DNA of 64,000 nucleotides from Oribacterium asaccharolyticum ACB7 (GCF_000238075.1 NZ_JH414504.1:540886-604885); one strand, 5' to 3'; numbered from the stretch's first letter, positions 36,155 to 46,028 are shown. Notes: generated by a model not told the origin, from the sequence alone. A program made the numbers and translations.

Positions 36155-37599
36155 TAAATTACCTCCCCATTAATTTCGTGCAATTTAACATAGGTAGCTT
36201 GATCTAAATGTCTATAGATATTGCTTCTCGTTTGCCTTACTAAATCGGGTAATGTAAAAATATTGTCAAAATATATCTTTTTAATACAATTTATTTTTGA
36301 ATAACCAGAAAGGTAAATTAAATAATTTTCCGGCATTGAAATCCGATCAAAAGTAATATCATGTATTTGTCCTGCTTTTCTATCTTTTGACCATTTATCA
36401 AGCGTAATCATGCAACAAATAGCATAATTGCTTTCTTGACGTATACGTATATCTCGAAAGGTAATATGATGTACCTCCGCAGCATCACAGATATAGATTG
36501 CTAAAGCCCCTACCTCGACTGTCCAGTCTGCCATACTTTGTACTACATCACAATCTTCAAATACTGCATTATAGATATTTGAACGAGATTCTCCCGATAC
36601 ACCAAAGGCTCGAACCTTATCGTTCCATACTATACAACGCTGAACTAAAATGTCATGTGTTTCCAGCTGTGAAGTGCACGCCATACTTTTTAGGCTTACT
36701 GCATCGTCACCTGTGCGAAGAAAGCAGTTTTTAACTACCGCATACTGCGTATCAACCAAATCGATTCCATCACTGTTTTCACGGTAAGCTATCATTCGAA
36801 CTTTATCGACATAAATATTTTTGCATCCAAAAAATGGAAGTGTCCAATGAGCTGCACCGATGAAAATAACATCAGAAATAGATATATTTTCGCAACTAGT
36901 AAATACCATACTGCGACGTGCATGCCAATTTAGTGATGTCAAATCTACCATACCGGCACCAAAAACATGAATGTTCTTTTGTCCATTAGAAAAAATAAAA
37001 TCCTGATAATTCGTTTTTCCTGCCCAATCTCTCTCTTCCAAAATAGTATCCAATTTATCCGGTTGCTCCGGAACGATAAGTGCCCCGGGCGAAAGATAGA
37101 GAGTCTGTCCACTTTTCAATTCTAATGTGCGAATATGATGAATTCCCGGCTCAAAAAACAAAACACTTTCATCTTCCGGATCCGGAGCTTTGCTCGGATC
37201 ATCAGCTCTAAAAATTGCCAAAGGATGCATCGTGCCACCGTTCGTCTCTATAAGAACATTATTTATTTCCGGAACTGAAAATATAATTGTATTGTTCTCA
37301 AGCAAAGGATTAATATGTAGTGATTCAGGTAGAATTTCCGCATTCCATAAGGGTGAAAAAGAGATAGCTTTTATTTCTAAGGCAGAAAATGGGATTACGA
37401 CAAAGCTCTGAGGGCCGTTATGTGTAACTGGTGTGTCATAGACTGTAAGTTCTATCCCATCAGCCAAAATACGCCAATATGACGATTGAACAAGTCCTGA
37501 TGGCCATGCACTTTGCGCATCTGCACACCGTGTACGGAAGTTACGGCAGTTTTCAGCGCAGGAAAAGGATTCCAAAGGTTCCATAGATTGTATTCTCAT
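36154..37599 (-). CDS. GH28-family polygalacturonase-like enzyme
   Basis: 481 residues of right-handed beta-helix. Catalytic motifs RENSDGIDLVDTQYAVVKN and FLRTGDDAVSLKS match GH28 (Asp then Asp-Asp). It has no signal peptide (begins MRIQSMEPLESFSCAENCRN), so it probably trims imported galacturonides inside the cell, in contrast to the secreted neighbour. It lies 4 bases after a sugar permease gene, within the island operon. Confidence 0.84.
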   Translation of the reverse strand: MRIQSMEPLESFSCAENCRNFRTRCADAQSAWPSGLVQSSYWRILADGIELTVYDTPVTHNGPQSFVVIPFSALEIKAISFSPLWNAEILPESLHINPLLENNTIIFSVPEINNVLIETNGGTMHPLAIFRADDPSKAPDPEDESVLFFEPGIHHIRTLELKSGQTLYLSPGALIVPEQPDKLDTILEERDWAGKTNYQDFIFSNGQKNIHVFGAGMVDLTSLNWHARRSMVFTSCENISISDVIFIGAAHWTLPFFGCKNIYVDKVRMIAYRENSDGIDLVDTQYAVVKNCFLRTGDDAVSLKSMACTSQLETHDILVQRCIVWNDKVRAFGVSGESRSNIYNAVFEDCDVVQSMADWTVEVGALAIYICDAAEVHHITFRDIRIRQESNYAICCMITLDKWSKDRKAGQIHDITFDRISMPENYLIYLSGYSKINCIKKIYFDNIFTLPDLVRQTRSNIYRHLDQATYVKLHEINGEVI

Positions 37600-37603
37600 T
37601 AAA

Positions 37604-38416
37604 TCACCCCTTTACTGCACCGGATGTCATACCTGACATAATCTGCTTTTGTGCACTAAAATATAATATTACGATAGGAAGTGAAACGAGAACCACGTCA
37701 GTAAAAACTAAGTTCCAATCAGAACTATGAGTGCTAAAAAAATTATAGATGGTAAGTGGCAATGTATAATTTTCTGATGTATTTAAAAAATAAATTGTCG
37801 TCCCAAAATCGTTCCATATATTCATAAATGTTAATATAAACAAAGTTACAGTCATAGGTTTAAGTAGCGGAAATATCACGAAAAAAAATAAGGATAAAGA
37901 ATCACAGCCATCTAATATCGCAGCTTCATCGATATCTCGGCTTATACTTTTTAGAGCTCCAATATATAAAAAAATGCCTAGAGGTATATTGGCTGCTGTC
38001 AAAACCGCTGCTGCACCGAAAAATGTTTTTAAATGCAAAAAACTACAAAGCATATAGGTTGGGATAATCTGTCCCGGTACTATTAAACCTATGACGAAAA
38101 ATGTTATGAGCTTCTTGCTTAATTTTGTTCCCCTTCGTTGCAATATAAAGGCAGCAATTGCAGAAACTAAAATTATCAGAAGTACGGAAAGACAAGTAAC
38201 AAAACAGCTGTTGCGGAAAGCATGTAGGATACCACTTGACATGACAACACTATAGTTTTCCCGGAAGTTCCATTGTTTCGGAAATTCCAATCCAAGCTCT
38301 GCTGACTCCTTTTTTGTCTTAAATGAATTTAAAATAATCATTATAAAAGGCACAAGCATAAATAGACTTAATATAAGACCTAAAGCTGAGCGAAACATAT
38401 CACTGTATTTTTTCAT
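37604..38416 (-). CDS. ABC sugar transporter permease (MalG/LplC type)
   Basis: 270 residues with six membrane helices and the docking motif EAAILDGCDSLSLFFFVIFPLL (EAA loop). Partner of the permease upstream, with which it overlaps by 4 bases, and of the binding lipoprotein at 40756. Probable substrate: pectin-derived oligosaccharide, inferred from neighbours. The ATPase is not encoded here; a shared MsmK-type ATPase elsewhere is likely. Confidence 0.9.
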   Translation of the reverse strand: MKKYSDMFRSALGLILSLFMLVPFIMIILNSFKTKKESAELGLEFPKQWNFRENYSVVMSSGILHAFRNSCFVTCLSVLLIILVSAIAAFILQRRGTKLSKKLITFFVIGLIVPGQIIPTYMLCSFLHLKTFFGAAAVLTAANIPLGIFLYIGALKSISRDIDEAAILDGCDSLSLFFFVIFPLLKPMTVTLFILTFMNIWNDFGTTIYFLNTSENYTLPLTIYNFFSTHSSDWNLVFTDVVLVSLPIVILYFSAQKQIMSGMTSGAVKG

Positions 38417-39309
38417 AACTCAACCTCCTTCCCAGATAAGAAGCGGTTGGTTGGTAACGCAATTAATAATACAAAGATTGTCAAAATCATACTTGCCGCA
38501 CATCCTCTTCCATAATTTCCGCTACTAAATGAGGAGTATATTAAGGTCCCAAACACAGACGTTGCATTTCCGGGCCCTCCATTTGTCAAAGACTGAACAA
38601 TATCAAATACTTTTAGCCCGCCAACTATACTGATTACAACTGCATTATTAAAGGACGGCATAATAAGGGGTAATGTTATGAAATAAAACTTTTGCTGGCG
38701 ATTGGCGCCATCCAATTCCGCAGCCTCATAGTATGTTGAATCAATTGCTTGGAGTCCTGCAAGAAGAATCACCATCGTATAGCCGGTCCATTTCCAAATT
38801 TCTACAAACGCACATGAGAAAATAGCAATTTTCGGATTAGTCAGCCAATTTTGTGTAAACGTTTCAAGTCCAATTCCTGTCAATGTTCGATTGATGAGTC
38901 CAATCGGATGCATCATAGAGCGAAAGACTAATCCAACAGCGACATTATTCAGTACAGCAGGCAAAAAAAATACTGTCCTCATATAATTTACGCCACGAAA
39001 ACGATTATTAACTAAAAGTGCCAACGACATACCTAATGCAAGCTTACCGAGTGTAGTAAAAACAGCAAAAAGTAATGTATTTTTGATTGCAACACTGAAA
39101 TAGGGGTTACGTAAAACTGTTGCATAGTTTTCAATCCCGGCAAATATAAAAGTAGAAATCTTGAATGTTTTAATATTAAAAAACGATAGTAAGAATCCCG
39201 ATGCTGCCGGAATCACATATAGAATCGTATAGGCAAGAAATGCAGGTATTACTAGCGAATAGGGATAAGGACTTTTTATTTTATGTCTACTTAAATTTTT
39301 TTGTTTCAA
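38413..39309 (-). CDS. ABC sugar transporter permease (MalF/LplB type), TTG start
   Basis: 298 residues with six membrane helices. EAA loop EAAELDGANRQQKFYFITLPL. I chose the TTG at 39309-39307 because AAGGAG lies 8 bases upstream. The longer ATG frame to 39360 would begin inside a 42-bp perfect palindrome and has no ribosome site. Works with the second permease and the binding protein in oligosaccharide import. Confidence 0.86.
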   Translation of the reverse strand: MKQKNLSRHKIKSPYPYSLVIPAFLAYTILYVIPAASGFLLSFFNIKTFKISTFIFAGIENYATVLRNPYFSVAIKNTLLFAVFTTLGKLALGMSLALLVNNRFRGVNYMRTVFFLPAVLNNVAVGLVFRSMMHPIGLINRTLTGIGLETFTQNWLTNPKIAIFSCAFVEIWKWTGYTMVILLAGLQAIDSTYYEAAELDGANRQQKFYFITLPLIMPSFNNAVVISIVGGLKVFDIVQSLTNGGPGNATSVFGTLIYSSFSSGNYGRGCAASMILTIFVLLIALPTNRFLSGKEVEL

Positions 39310-39329
39310 GTGAACGTCTCCTTTTTGAG

Positions 39330-39371
39330 TATATGAATAAATGGAGTGCATGCACTCCATTTATTCATATA
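39330..39371. repeat. Perfect 42-bp palindrome between binding protein and permease genes
   Basis: The half-site TATATGAATAAATGGAGTGCA is followed directly by its exact reverse complement. In mRNA this gives a very stable hairpin with almost no loop. It lies 20 bases after the binding-protein stop and 20 bases before the permease's TTG start and lacks a T-run, so it is more likely an mRNA-stabilising or partial-termination element than a full terminator. Confidence 0.92.
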
Positions 39372-39391
39372 TATTCAACAACTATAAATAA

Positions 39392-40756
39392 TTATTTCCA
39401 GTTTAAATCATTAGCAGCTTTCGCATTATCGGCAGTATCACTATCCAACAACTCTATAACTTGATTAATATCCATGCCTCCGGCAAGATAATCTTGCAAA
39501 TGAATATGATAATCCCCATAATGATAAACATTACCGTTCTGCCATACTTCCATACTATTTCCTTTTAGCATTTCATCATAAAGAGTCTGATACGCCTCGG
39601 GTAGCTCACAGCTTACCTTCTTATTGAGATAAATACCAGGCTGTGCAGTAGCATAAATCTGCTGTGCCTCAGAAGAAGCTAGAAAATTTAAAACTTTTTC
39701 GCCAAGTACCTGATCCTTACAGGATGTTGTCATTACTATTGATCCGGGCATTGATGAACAAGTATAATTTTTCTTGTACAAAGGAAGTATAAATGATCCT
39801 ATCTTATTAGCAGCTTGGGGATATTTTCCCGCTATCTCATCGTAAACCCAAGTACCATTACAATACATAGCTGCAGTTCCCTCAGCAAGTGCAGTCTGTG
39901 CCATATCATAGGTATCCGAAAGAAAACTACTGTTTACATAGCCTTTATCAATCATCTCTTTGGACATAATAATAGCATTCTTAAAATTGATTGCTTCAGA
40001 ATAATGGCGTTTATTGGTATTCATTTCATCCCAAAAATCAGTATAACTTAAACCACTTTTTTCAACGTCTTCATTAAATCCAAAGTGTGTTATACATTGT
40101 AGCGTCCACGTATCTGCACCGGAATAATATAACGGTGTTACTCCAATGACCTTAAGCTTTTCGCAACAGTCAAGGAATTCTTCCCAATTTGTTGGAACGG
40201 TATTGATACCGGCAGCTGCAAAAACATCCTTGTTGTAGAAAATTCCAACCAAGGAAGTGGAATCCATTGGTACAGCATAAAGTTGATCGTTGTAGATATA
40301 GTGGCCTTCTTTTAATTGGTCCTGACTGTACTCTGATATATCCACATTCTGAAGCGGAACAATATGATCAAGAACACCCGCATTATGGTCCAACCACTTT
40401 GGACCGTAGGTCTGAAGTAAATCAGGTAAATCTCCCGTTGCAAATTTTGCACGAACGAGTTCTTCACCTTCACCGCCTCCTGCAATGATGTCAATCTTTA
40501 GACGGAAGCCAAGTTCTTCCGCATGTTCATCAATATAAGCACTTAACGCTTCCCAACCTGACTTATACCAGTCTGTAAATGTCAACATTGTAACTGTAGG
40601 AATCTCAGCAAGTTCTTCCGAGTGTGATGTTTTTTCGTTATTTCCTTCATTCATTACAGTGCTTTCCTGCGAGGTGTTTTTTTCTTGTTTTACACCACAA
40701 GCAATTAACGACATAAACATGACGAGTGTCAACAGTAATGCAAGAATTTTTCTCAT
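39392..40756 (-). CDS. Extracellular sugar-binding lipoprotein of ABC importer
   Basis: 454 residues. Lipoprotein signal ILALLLTLVMFMSLIACG (Cys about 20), short Ser/Glu linker, then a family-1 solute-binding fold: IDIIAGGGEGEELVRAKFAT, DLPDLLQTYG, YYSGADTWTLQCITHFGF. First gene of the transport/hydrolase operon, with AAAGGAGG ahead of its start. Probably binds pectin-derived oligosaccharides, judged from the GH28 and GH43 genes downstream. Control is probably by the adjacent YesN-type regulator. Confidence 0.9.
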   Translation of the reverse strand: MRKILALLLTLVMFMSLIACGVKQEKNTSQESTVMNEGNNEKTSHSEELAEIPTVTMLTFTDWYKSGWEALSAYIDEHAEELGFRLKIDIIAGGGEGEELVRAKFATGDLPDLLQTYGPKWLDHNAGVLDHIVPLQNVDISEYSQDQLKEGHYIYNDQLYAVPMDSTSLVGIFYNKDVFAAAGINTVPTNWEEFLDCCEKLKVIGVTPLYYSGADTWTLQCITHFGFNEDVEKSGLSYTDFWDEMNTNKRHYSEAINFKNAIIMSKEMIDKGYVNSSFLSDTYDMAQTALAEGTAAMYCNGTWVYDEIAGKYPQAANKIGSFILPLYKKNYTCSSMPGSIVMTTSCKDQVLGEKVLNFLASSEAQQIYATAQPGIYLNKKVSCELPEAYQTLYDEMLKGNSMEVWQNGNVYHYGDYHIHLQDYLAGGMDINQVIELLDSDTADNAKAANDLNWK

Positions 40757-40922
40757 GGTATTCCTCCTTTTTAGCTATTTGACAGCTTTTCTCTTATGAA
40801 TTTATTATATTCGGAGAAATTTTTTAAAAATTGGATTCTTTTTTGAAATAACTGTACTTTTTAATACAATAATTAATGTTGCAAGAGTCTTTTATGATGC
40901 AAAGTCAAATTATAACTTCTGT

Positions 40923-42512
40923 TTATACCTGTTTCTGCGTTTTTCGATATAATTTCGGTGTCATTCCAGTGCATCTTTTAAAGGCTCTTGCGAAATAGGC
41001 GTCGTCGTGAAATCCACTCAATCTTGACACATCTTTATTGCTGTATCCTCCAGTATTCAGTAGCTCTTTTGCCTTTTCAATTCTATAGGAACAAAGATAA
41101 TCTGCGAAGCCGGTATCAAGATCTTCACGAAATAAACGGCTTAGATAAGCCGCGCTAATGCCAATTAATTCTGCGACATAGGTTTGTGAAATGTCTTCCG
41201 CGTAATGCCTTCGGATTAACCCAATTGCTTGTTCAACATATGGTGAATCCGGACATTTCTTCTTATCTGCGCCCTCAAATGCAAGATCATTTAAATTCTT
41301 GAACCATTTTAACGCCATATTCAAATTTCTAAAGCTATTAAATACTCTTTGTGGTTCTTCCGACTGATAAAATTTTGAAAGATCTATTCCTCGTTCAATC
41401 CACGCACGGCTAAGTATACTGAGCAAATCCAGCATAAAATTCTTAAACATATCAGATGTCGGACGCATTCTGGAAAGCTCTTCAAAGACTTCTTTCAAAA
41501 TTTCCTGAGTCTGTACAGAATAATTCTGACGTATAGATGCCACCAGTTGTTTTTCACGTGTGGCATCAAATACGGAAAAAATATCAAAGGGTTGAGATGT
41601 CTCTTCTAAAGATACCGTATCCGAAAAAAAACGACTGTCATACTTTTGTTCTGCAGATAAATAAGAATTAGGAACCTGTACCGCAGTTGTTACCGTTTGC
41701 CCCATATAAAACTCTACAGATAGATTCAAATAACTTTGTAGACAAGTGCGGATTCGGGCAAATACTTCATGACATTTTTCGAGCCTCATCAAGCTACTAT
41801 TTATTCCATCATAACAAATTAAAAATACATATTTATCATCAGAGACATGACAGCAAATTCCTGAATGATAATCTTGTAAAACTTCATCAACTATATTTAA
41901 GATTGAATTCTCCAGTAAATATGAAGCGATCATATTACATTTCCGTGGCTCAACCTGCATAAGAATCACTGATATATTTCTAAGTCCCAGTTTTAATTCC
42001 AGGACTTCTACATGTGATGCAATTTCCTCTTCACTACGAAACCCGCCGGATATCAGCTTCATCATAAAATTACGCTTTAGAGCCATCTGGCTATCAACAG
42101 AATTGTCTTCAAGCACATGGGTTCTTTGCATTTGCTTCTCTACTGAGCTTAACATTTGTTCCAATACCGATGTATTTAATTCATGCTTTAGAATATAATC
42201 AACAGCTCCATTTTTTAATGCTTTCCGTACATAATCCAACTCATCATATCCGCTTAACATTACCAGTAAAATATTCGGGTATTTTTCTAGGATAGCTTCC
42301 TGTAGTTCAAGTCCATCCATATTAGGCATACGAATATCAGAAATCACAAGATCAGGTCTTAAAGATAATATTAATTGTACAGCCTGCTCACCATCAGTTG
42401 CTTCACCCACTATAGAAAAACCCCGTTTTCTACACATTGAAGATGTTTCAATTAACCGCTTGAGATTGGATCTTACAAGAAAATCATCATCCACAATTAA
42501 TATTCGCATCAA
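40923..42512 (-). CDS. YesN-type response regulator (REC + AraC HTH)
   Basis: 529 residues. Receiver domain at 1-125 with phospho-acceptor Asp in DLVISDIRMPNMDG and the switch Lys in DYILKHELN. A long middle region of unknown fold follows. Two AraC-type helix-turn-helix motifs lie at the C-terminus (AELIGISAAYLSRLFREDLD and RLSGFHDDAYFARAFKRCTG). It overlaps the yesM-type kinase gene by 26 bases, so both are made together. Likely activates the ABC/GH operon that starts 166 bases downstream, and perhaps the divergent esterase. Confidence 0.93.
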   Translation of the reverse strand: MMRILIVDDDFLVRSNLKRLIETSSMCRKRGFSIVGEATDGEQAVQLILSLRPDLVISDIRMPNMDGLELQEAILEKYPNILLVMLSGYDELDYVRKALKNGAVDYILKHELNTSVLEQMLSSVEKQMQRTHVLEDNSVDSQMALKRNFMMKLISGGFRSEEEIASHVEVLELKLGLRNISVILMQVEPRKCNMIASYLLENSILNIVDEVLQDYHSGICCHVSDDKYVFLICYDGINSSLMRLEKCHEVFARIRTCLQSYLNLSVEFYMGQTVTTAVQVPNSYLSAEQKYDSRFFSDTVSLEETSQPFDIFSVFDATREKQLVASIRQNYSVQTQEILKEVFEELSRMRPTSDMFKNFMLDLLSILSRAWIERGIDLSKFYQSEEPQRVFNSFRNLNMALKWFKNLNDLAFEGADKKKCPDSPYVEQAIGLIRRHYAEDISQTYVAELIGISAAYLSRLFREDLDTGFADYLCSYRIEKAKELLNTGGYSNKDVSRLSGFHDDAYFARAFKRCTGMTPKLYRKTQKQV

Positions 42513-44259
42513 GATTAACCTCCCTTTCCAATAGTTCCGGCAAAATCAATTCTACCGATGTCAGTAACTGTTCACCCGATAAAATTCGAATATCTGCTTC
42601 ATCACCGAAAAGTAGCTGCAGTCGCCGAGTAATATTTTGAAGTCCAATATGCTTGGAAATTCCCCCACAGTATTTCTGATTATTAAGTAACTCAGGCGGA
42701 AATCCAGGTCCACTATTTCTCACTAAAATATGCAATTTTTCTTGTTCTAAAAATATGAGAACCTGCAAGATTCCAAGCTTTTTAGACTTTGCAATTCCAT
42801 ACTGTAAAGCATTTTCAACAATAGGTTGCACAAGAAGTTTTGGCACAAAACGATTTTTTGCTTCGTCTTCAATCGAAATTCTATATGAAAATTTACCCGC
42901 ATAACGATATTTCTGGATTTGCAGGTAATCCAGTAAATAATTTTCTTCTTCAGCAACGCTTATTAGTTTTCGTATATCCAAGTTAAGGTGTATCATACGA
43001 GAAAGTGCATCTGTAACAGTTTGAATATTTTCAACACCTTGCATAATAGAAAGCACTTTAATGGTATGCAAAGTATTATAAAGAAAGTGTGGATTTATTT
43101 GCATAGAAAGCATTGATATTTCAGATGTTCGTTTTTCCTCTTCTGCTTTGCGAATATTCACAATTAAAGTTCGTAGGCGTACAAGCATTGCACTGATACG
43201 CTGATAAAGTTTCCCAACCTCATCCTTTTTACTAATTCTAACTTCAAGTTCCAGTGTTTCGTCACTAATTTTCTCCACTGCTTTTGTCAACTTTCGTAAA
43301 TCTTTTGTCATATAGTATGACAAGACAAATGCAATGGCTGCAAAAAGTACTGTACATATAGTAACAAGTAAAAGCATACGATTACGTACTTGCAAAAAGC
43401 CTGATATAACCGTATTTTGACTAACAACTCCTACTATTTGCCAAGGTGTTGTCCTTGAAGTCGTATAAACAACCAAGCAATCTACATCTCCAATTTTATC
43501 TGTATAGCTTCCATGCCCGTGAGGAATAGAAGCTTGAAAGTGATCTAATATTAAATTATCCGATTTCTTAGGTACATAGATAGCTTCTCCCGTATCCTGA
43601 TCGAATACATACAATACATAACCTTGCATTTCTTGAATATCAAAAATGGTTTCTAAAAGGCTACTTTTTACATCCGCTTTAATTACCCCAATAATTGTAC
43701 CGTTATTGAACACCGGACGGACAATAGAAAAAACATAACTACTATGAGGGGAGGGGCGCTTACTTGTATATGCATGCGGGGCCAGATAGATTACATCCTC
43801 TTTTCCACTTTGTATCTGAGAAAACCACTCGGTTTGAGAAACTTCATCATAAGGTGTAGTAATTCCATAAGTACAAACTCGTCCATCAAAACCATAAATT
43901 GAAATACCACTAATGTATGCTTTGAAATTACATCGATTAAAGAGATAGTTACGCGCTTGCTGGAATGATAAAAACCGTACATTGGCTTCCTGCGCAGTAA
44001 GGAACTGAACAATACAGTTATTCTGAGAAGAATGAACCTTATTAGAAATAAATGCAGTTGTGTAGTCAATTTCACGAAGGTTTTCATCGAAAGTCTCATT
44101 TAATGTTTCTATAAGCGAATCTAAATGAGTTTGGGCAGTTTCAATCGCCTCTCGGGTAAAACTTCTATACCAGGCAAACGTATTAACTGCACAAAAAAAT
44201 AACAATAATATGAGCATAATAGCAAGAATCTTTGAGGTAAAACTGTGGAAAACCTTCAT
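42487..44259 (-). CDS. YesM-type sensor histidine kinase
   Basis: 590 residues. Two membrane helices (about 10-30 and about 290-312) flank a large extracytoplasmic Cache-like sensor domain. Then a HAMP linker (LTKAVEKISDETLELEVRIS), His-kinase phospho-acceptor block MQINPHFLYNTLHTIKVL, and HATPase N-box VQPIVENALQYGIAKSKK. The sensor probably detects extracellular oligosaccharide. Paired with the response regulator downstream. Confidence 0.93.
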   Translation of the reverse strand: MKVFHSFTSKILAIMLILLLFFCAVNTFAWYRSFTREAIETAQTHLDSLIETLNETFDENLREIDYTTAFISNKVHSSQNNCIVQFLTAQEANVRFLSFQQARNYLFNRCNFKAYISGISIYGFDGRVCTYGITTPYDEVSQTEWFSQIQSGKEDVIYLAPHAYTSKRPSPHSSYVFSIVRPVFNNGTIIGVIKADVKSSLLETIFDIQEMQGYVLYVFDQDTGEAIYVPKKSDNLILDHFQASIPHGHGSYTDKIGDVDCLVVYTTSRTTPWQIVGVVSQNTVISGFLQVRNRMLLLVTICTVLFAAIAFVLSYYMTKDLRKLTKAVEKISDETLELEVRISKKDEVGKLYQRISAMLVRLRTLIVNIRKAEEEKRTSEISMLSMQINPHFLYNTLHTIKVLSIMQGVENIQTVTDALSRMIHLNLDIRKLISVAEEENYLLDYLQIQKYRYAGKFSYRISIEDEAKNRFVPKLLVQPIVENALQYGIAKSKKLGILQVLIFLEQEKLHILVRNSGPGFPPELLNNQKYCGGISKHIGLQNITRRLQLLFGDEADIRILSGEQLLTSVELILPELLEREVNLDANINCG

Positions 44260-44600
44260 ATACTATATCCACCTTTCAGCCCATCTTAAATATTATATAT
44301 AATTATATATTACTTTCTGAAACAACTAGAGAATTTAAACTTTATACATGATATAAGTTAAATATATTAATCACCAACAAACTTGTTTTAGAATATTACT
44401 GCTTTTAATTTTCATGAAGTCTATTCTTCTTTTGGATATTTGTCGAAATATTTTTTAATTTATCTCCCGGAAATTGAAATATTTAAAACTATGTATAATA
44501 AGATGATAATAAGAGAAAAGTCTTCAAAAAAGTACAGTTTTCTTCTTGTTGAAGTCAGTTATGATAGAAATATCAATCTATACAGGAGGAATTTTTTATT
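44260..44600. other. Divergent regulatory region between yesM-type and esterase genes
   Basis: 341 AT-rich bases, no gene seen. A TATAAT at 44494-44499 on the plus strand is the best -10 for the esterase, but no good -35 matches it. The 9-base sequence GAAATATTT occurs twice in direct orientation (44445-44453 and 44476-44484), 31 bases apart, roughly three helical turns. This is a possible binding pattern for the AraC-type regulator. A loose CTTCAA...TTGAAG inverted repeat lies near 44522-44553. Confidence 0.4.
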
Positions 44601-45734
44601 ATGGGAATTTTACAACGAATTTGGAATGGTACATTTGTCTATCAAGAACCTATATGTTTCTCCACTAATGTAAAAAACCAACCAATTGGTGGGTCTCTAC
44701 TCTATTTTCCAGATAAGATTTTGTCCGTTACCTCTTTTGATGGTAGCGTATATTACGAAGCAAATCAGGACTATGTTGTCATAGGAAAAACTATACTAAG
44801 AACAGAGACATCACAAATTCCATTTATAGATAGAAAAATTTATTGCAAGCCATTTACCGGTATATCAGAAACTGCTTGGGTCCGGCTCCCCGGTGAAAAA
44901 GAATACATTGATGTTGTATCAGATATTTACCAGTGGCAAGTGCTTGTAACTTATACTCATAAAACTGCTTGGAATGGTTTTAAACCGGAAAGTAGATTAG
45001 AGCAGCTTCCTAAAAGCGTAAAAAAGCTCTGTGCAGGTGGAGACTTTCAACTTGTTTTCTATGGCGATAGCATTACTGCCGGCTGGGAGTCAAGTGGTTG
45101 TAACGAACATGTTATTGATATGGTAACAATTGAAAAATATCATGCTTCAATCTGGCATGCTCCCTATCAACCATCATGGGCAGAACTGGTTACAAATGAA
45201 TTACAAAATTGCTACCCTAAAAGCAATATACTCAAAACAAATTGCTCAGCCGGAGGCGCTAATATGCAATGGGGACTACAGCATACCGAAGAACTTGTAA
45301 ATCCACATAAGCCTGATCTGCTTATTCTTGGTTTTGGAATGAATAGCATGCAGGAGCACGCGGACGATTATCAAGATACAATTATGTCAATTATTCAAAT
45401 CGTGCGTAAGAAAAATCCGGACTGTGAATTTATACTTGTCTCACCAATGATTCCTAATCCGGATATCTTGAGTTTTCAAAACAATCAGCTACTAGATCAA
45501 CAAAAAGCTTTATATAAGATTTCCGATAATATTGATGGAGTTTGTGTTGCACCTGTACATTCTGTATTTCAAGAACTAATTGCACACGGAAAGAATTATT
45601 TAGAATTAACCGGTAATTGTATCAATCATCCAAATGATTTTTCTGTCCGCATTTATGCTCAAACTATCTTGGAAGTCTTGAATCCAAATGCAGATACTAA
45701 TACCTTACTCCCTCAAAATGATAAACAAAACTGA
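44601..45734 (+). CDS. SGNH-family carbohydrate esterase
   Basis: 377 residues. An N-terminal beta-sandwich-like domain (about 1-140) precedes an SGNH hydrolase domain with all four blocks: FYGDSITAGWESSG (Ser), GGANMQWG (Gly), LGFGMNSMQEHADD (Asn) and NHPNDFSV (Asp-His region, NHPND). No signal peptide, so cytoplasmic deacetylation of imported acetylated pectin oligosaccharides is plausible. AGGAGGAA precedes the ATG by 9 bases. Divergent from, and probably co-controlled with, the YesMN operon. Confidence 0.87.
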   Translation: MGILQRIWNGTFVYQEPICFSTNVKNQPIGGSLLYFPDKILSVTSFDGSVYYEANQDYVVIGKTILRTETSQIPFIDRKIYCKPFTGISETAWVRLPGEKEYIDVVSDIYQWQVLVTYTHKTAWNGFKPESRLEQLPKSVKKLCAGGDFQLVFYGDSITAGWESSGCNEHVIDMVTIEKYHASIWHAPYQPSWAELVTNELQNCYPKSNILKTNCSAGGANMQWGLQHTEELVNPHKPDLLILGFGMNSMQEHADDYQDTIMSIIQIVRKKNPDCEFILVSPMIPNPDILSFQNNQLLDQQKALYKISDNIDGVCVAPVHSVFQELIAHGKNYLELTGNCINHPNDFSVRIYAQTILEVLNPNADTNTLLPQNDKQN

Positions 45735-45829
45735 ATGATAGGAATATATAGTTTAGCTTTCGCTTTACAGATATCATTGAATCAATAAATAAAGTTATAC
45801 AGACTCCTTCCGGATTAAAAATTAGCAAT

Positions 45830-45895
45830 TGAAAACAGCTGTAAATTCAATCGCAAAATTTTACGGTTGAATTTACGGTTGAAAAAAATCGATAA
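45830..45895. repeat. Palindromic repeat, right copy flanking the carbohydrate island
   Basis: Same element as at 33149-33214, direct orientation. The core GTAAATTCAA...TTGAATTTAC forms a 36-bp near-palindrome with one G-U pair and one mismatch, and the stem can extend outward by about five more pairs with wobble. It lies just past the esterase gene and before the lipoprotein gene at 46029. Confidence 0.8.
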
Positions 45896-46028
45896 AATTG
45901 CTTTTCGATTGCATCGTATTTAAGATTGACTCTGTTTTGTAATGTTTTGTAAGAAGCTCTTTCCCTTTTTCGATTTATAATACAGAAGAAAAAGAAAGAA
46001 AGATAAAAAAGTACAAGAGGGAGAGAAA

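Noticed and set aside
39310-39360. ATG start for the MalF-type permease inside the palindrome
   Set aside because: No ribosome site precedes it and it would begin in the hairpin arm. The TTG at 39309 with AAGGAG upstream fits better.
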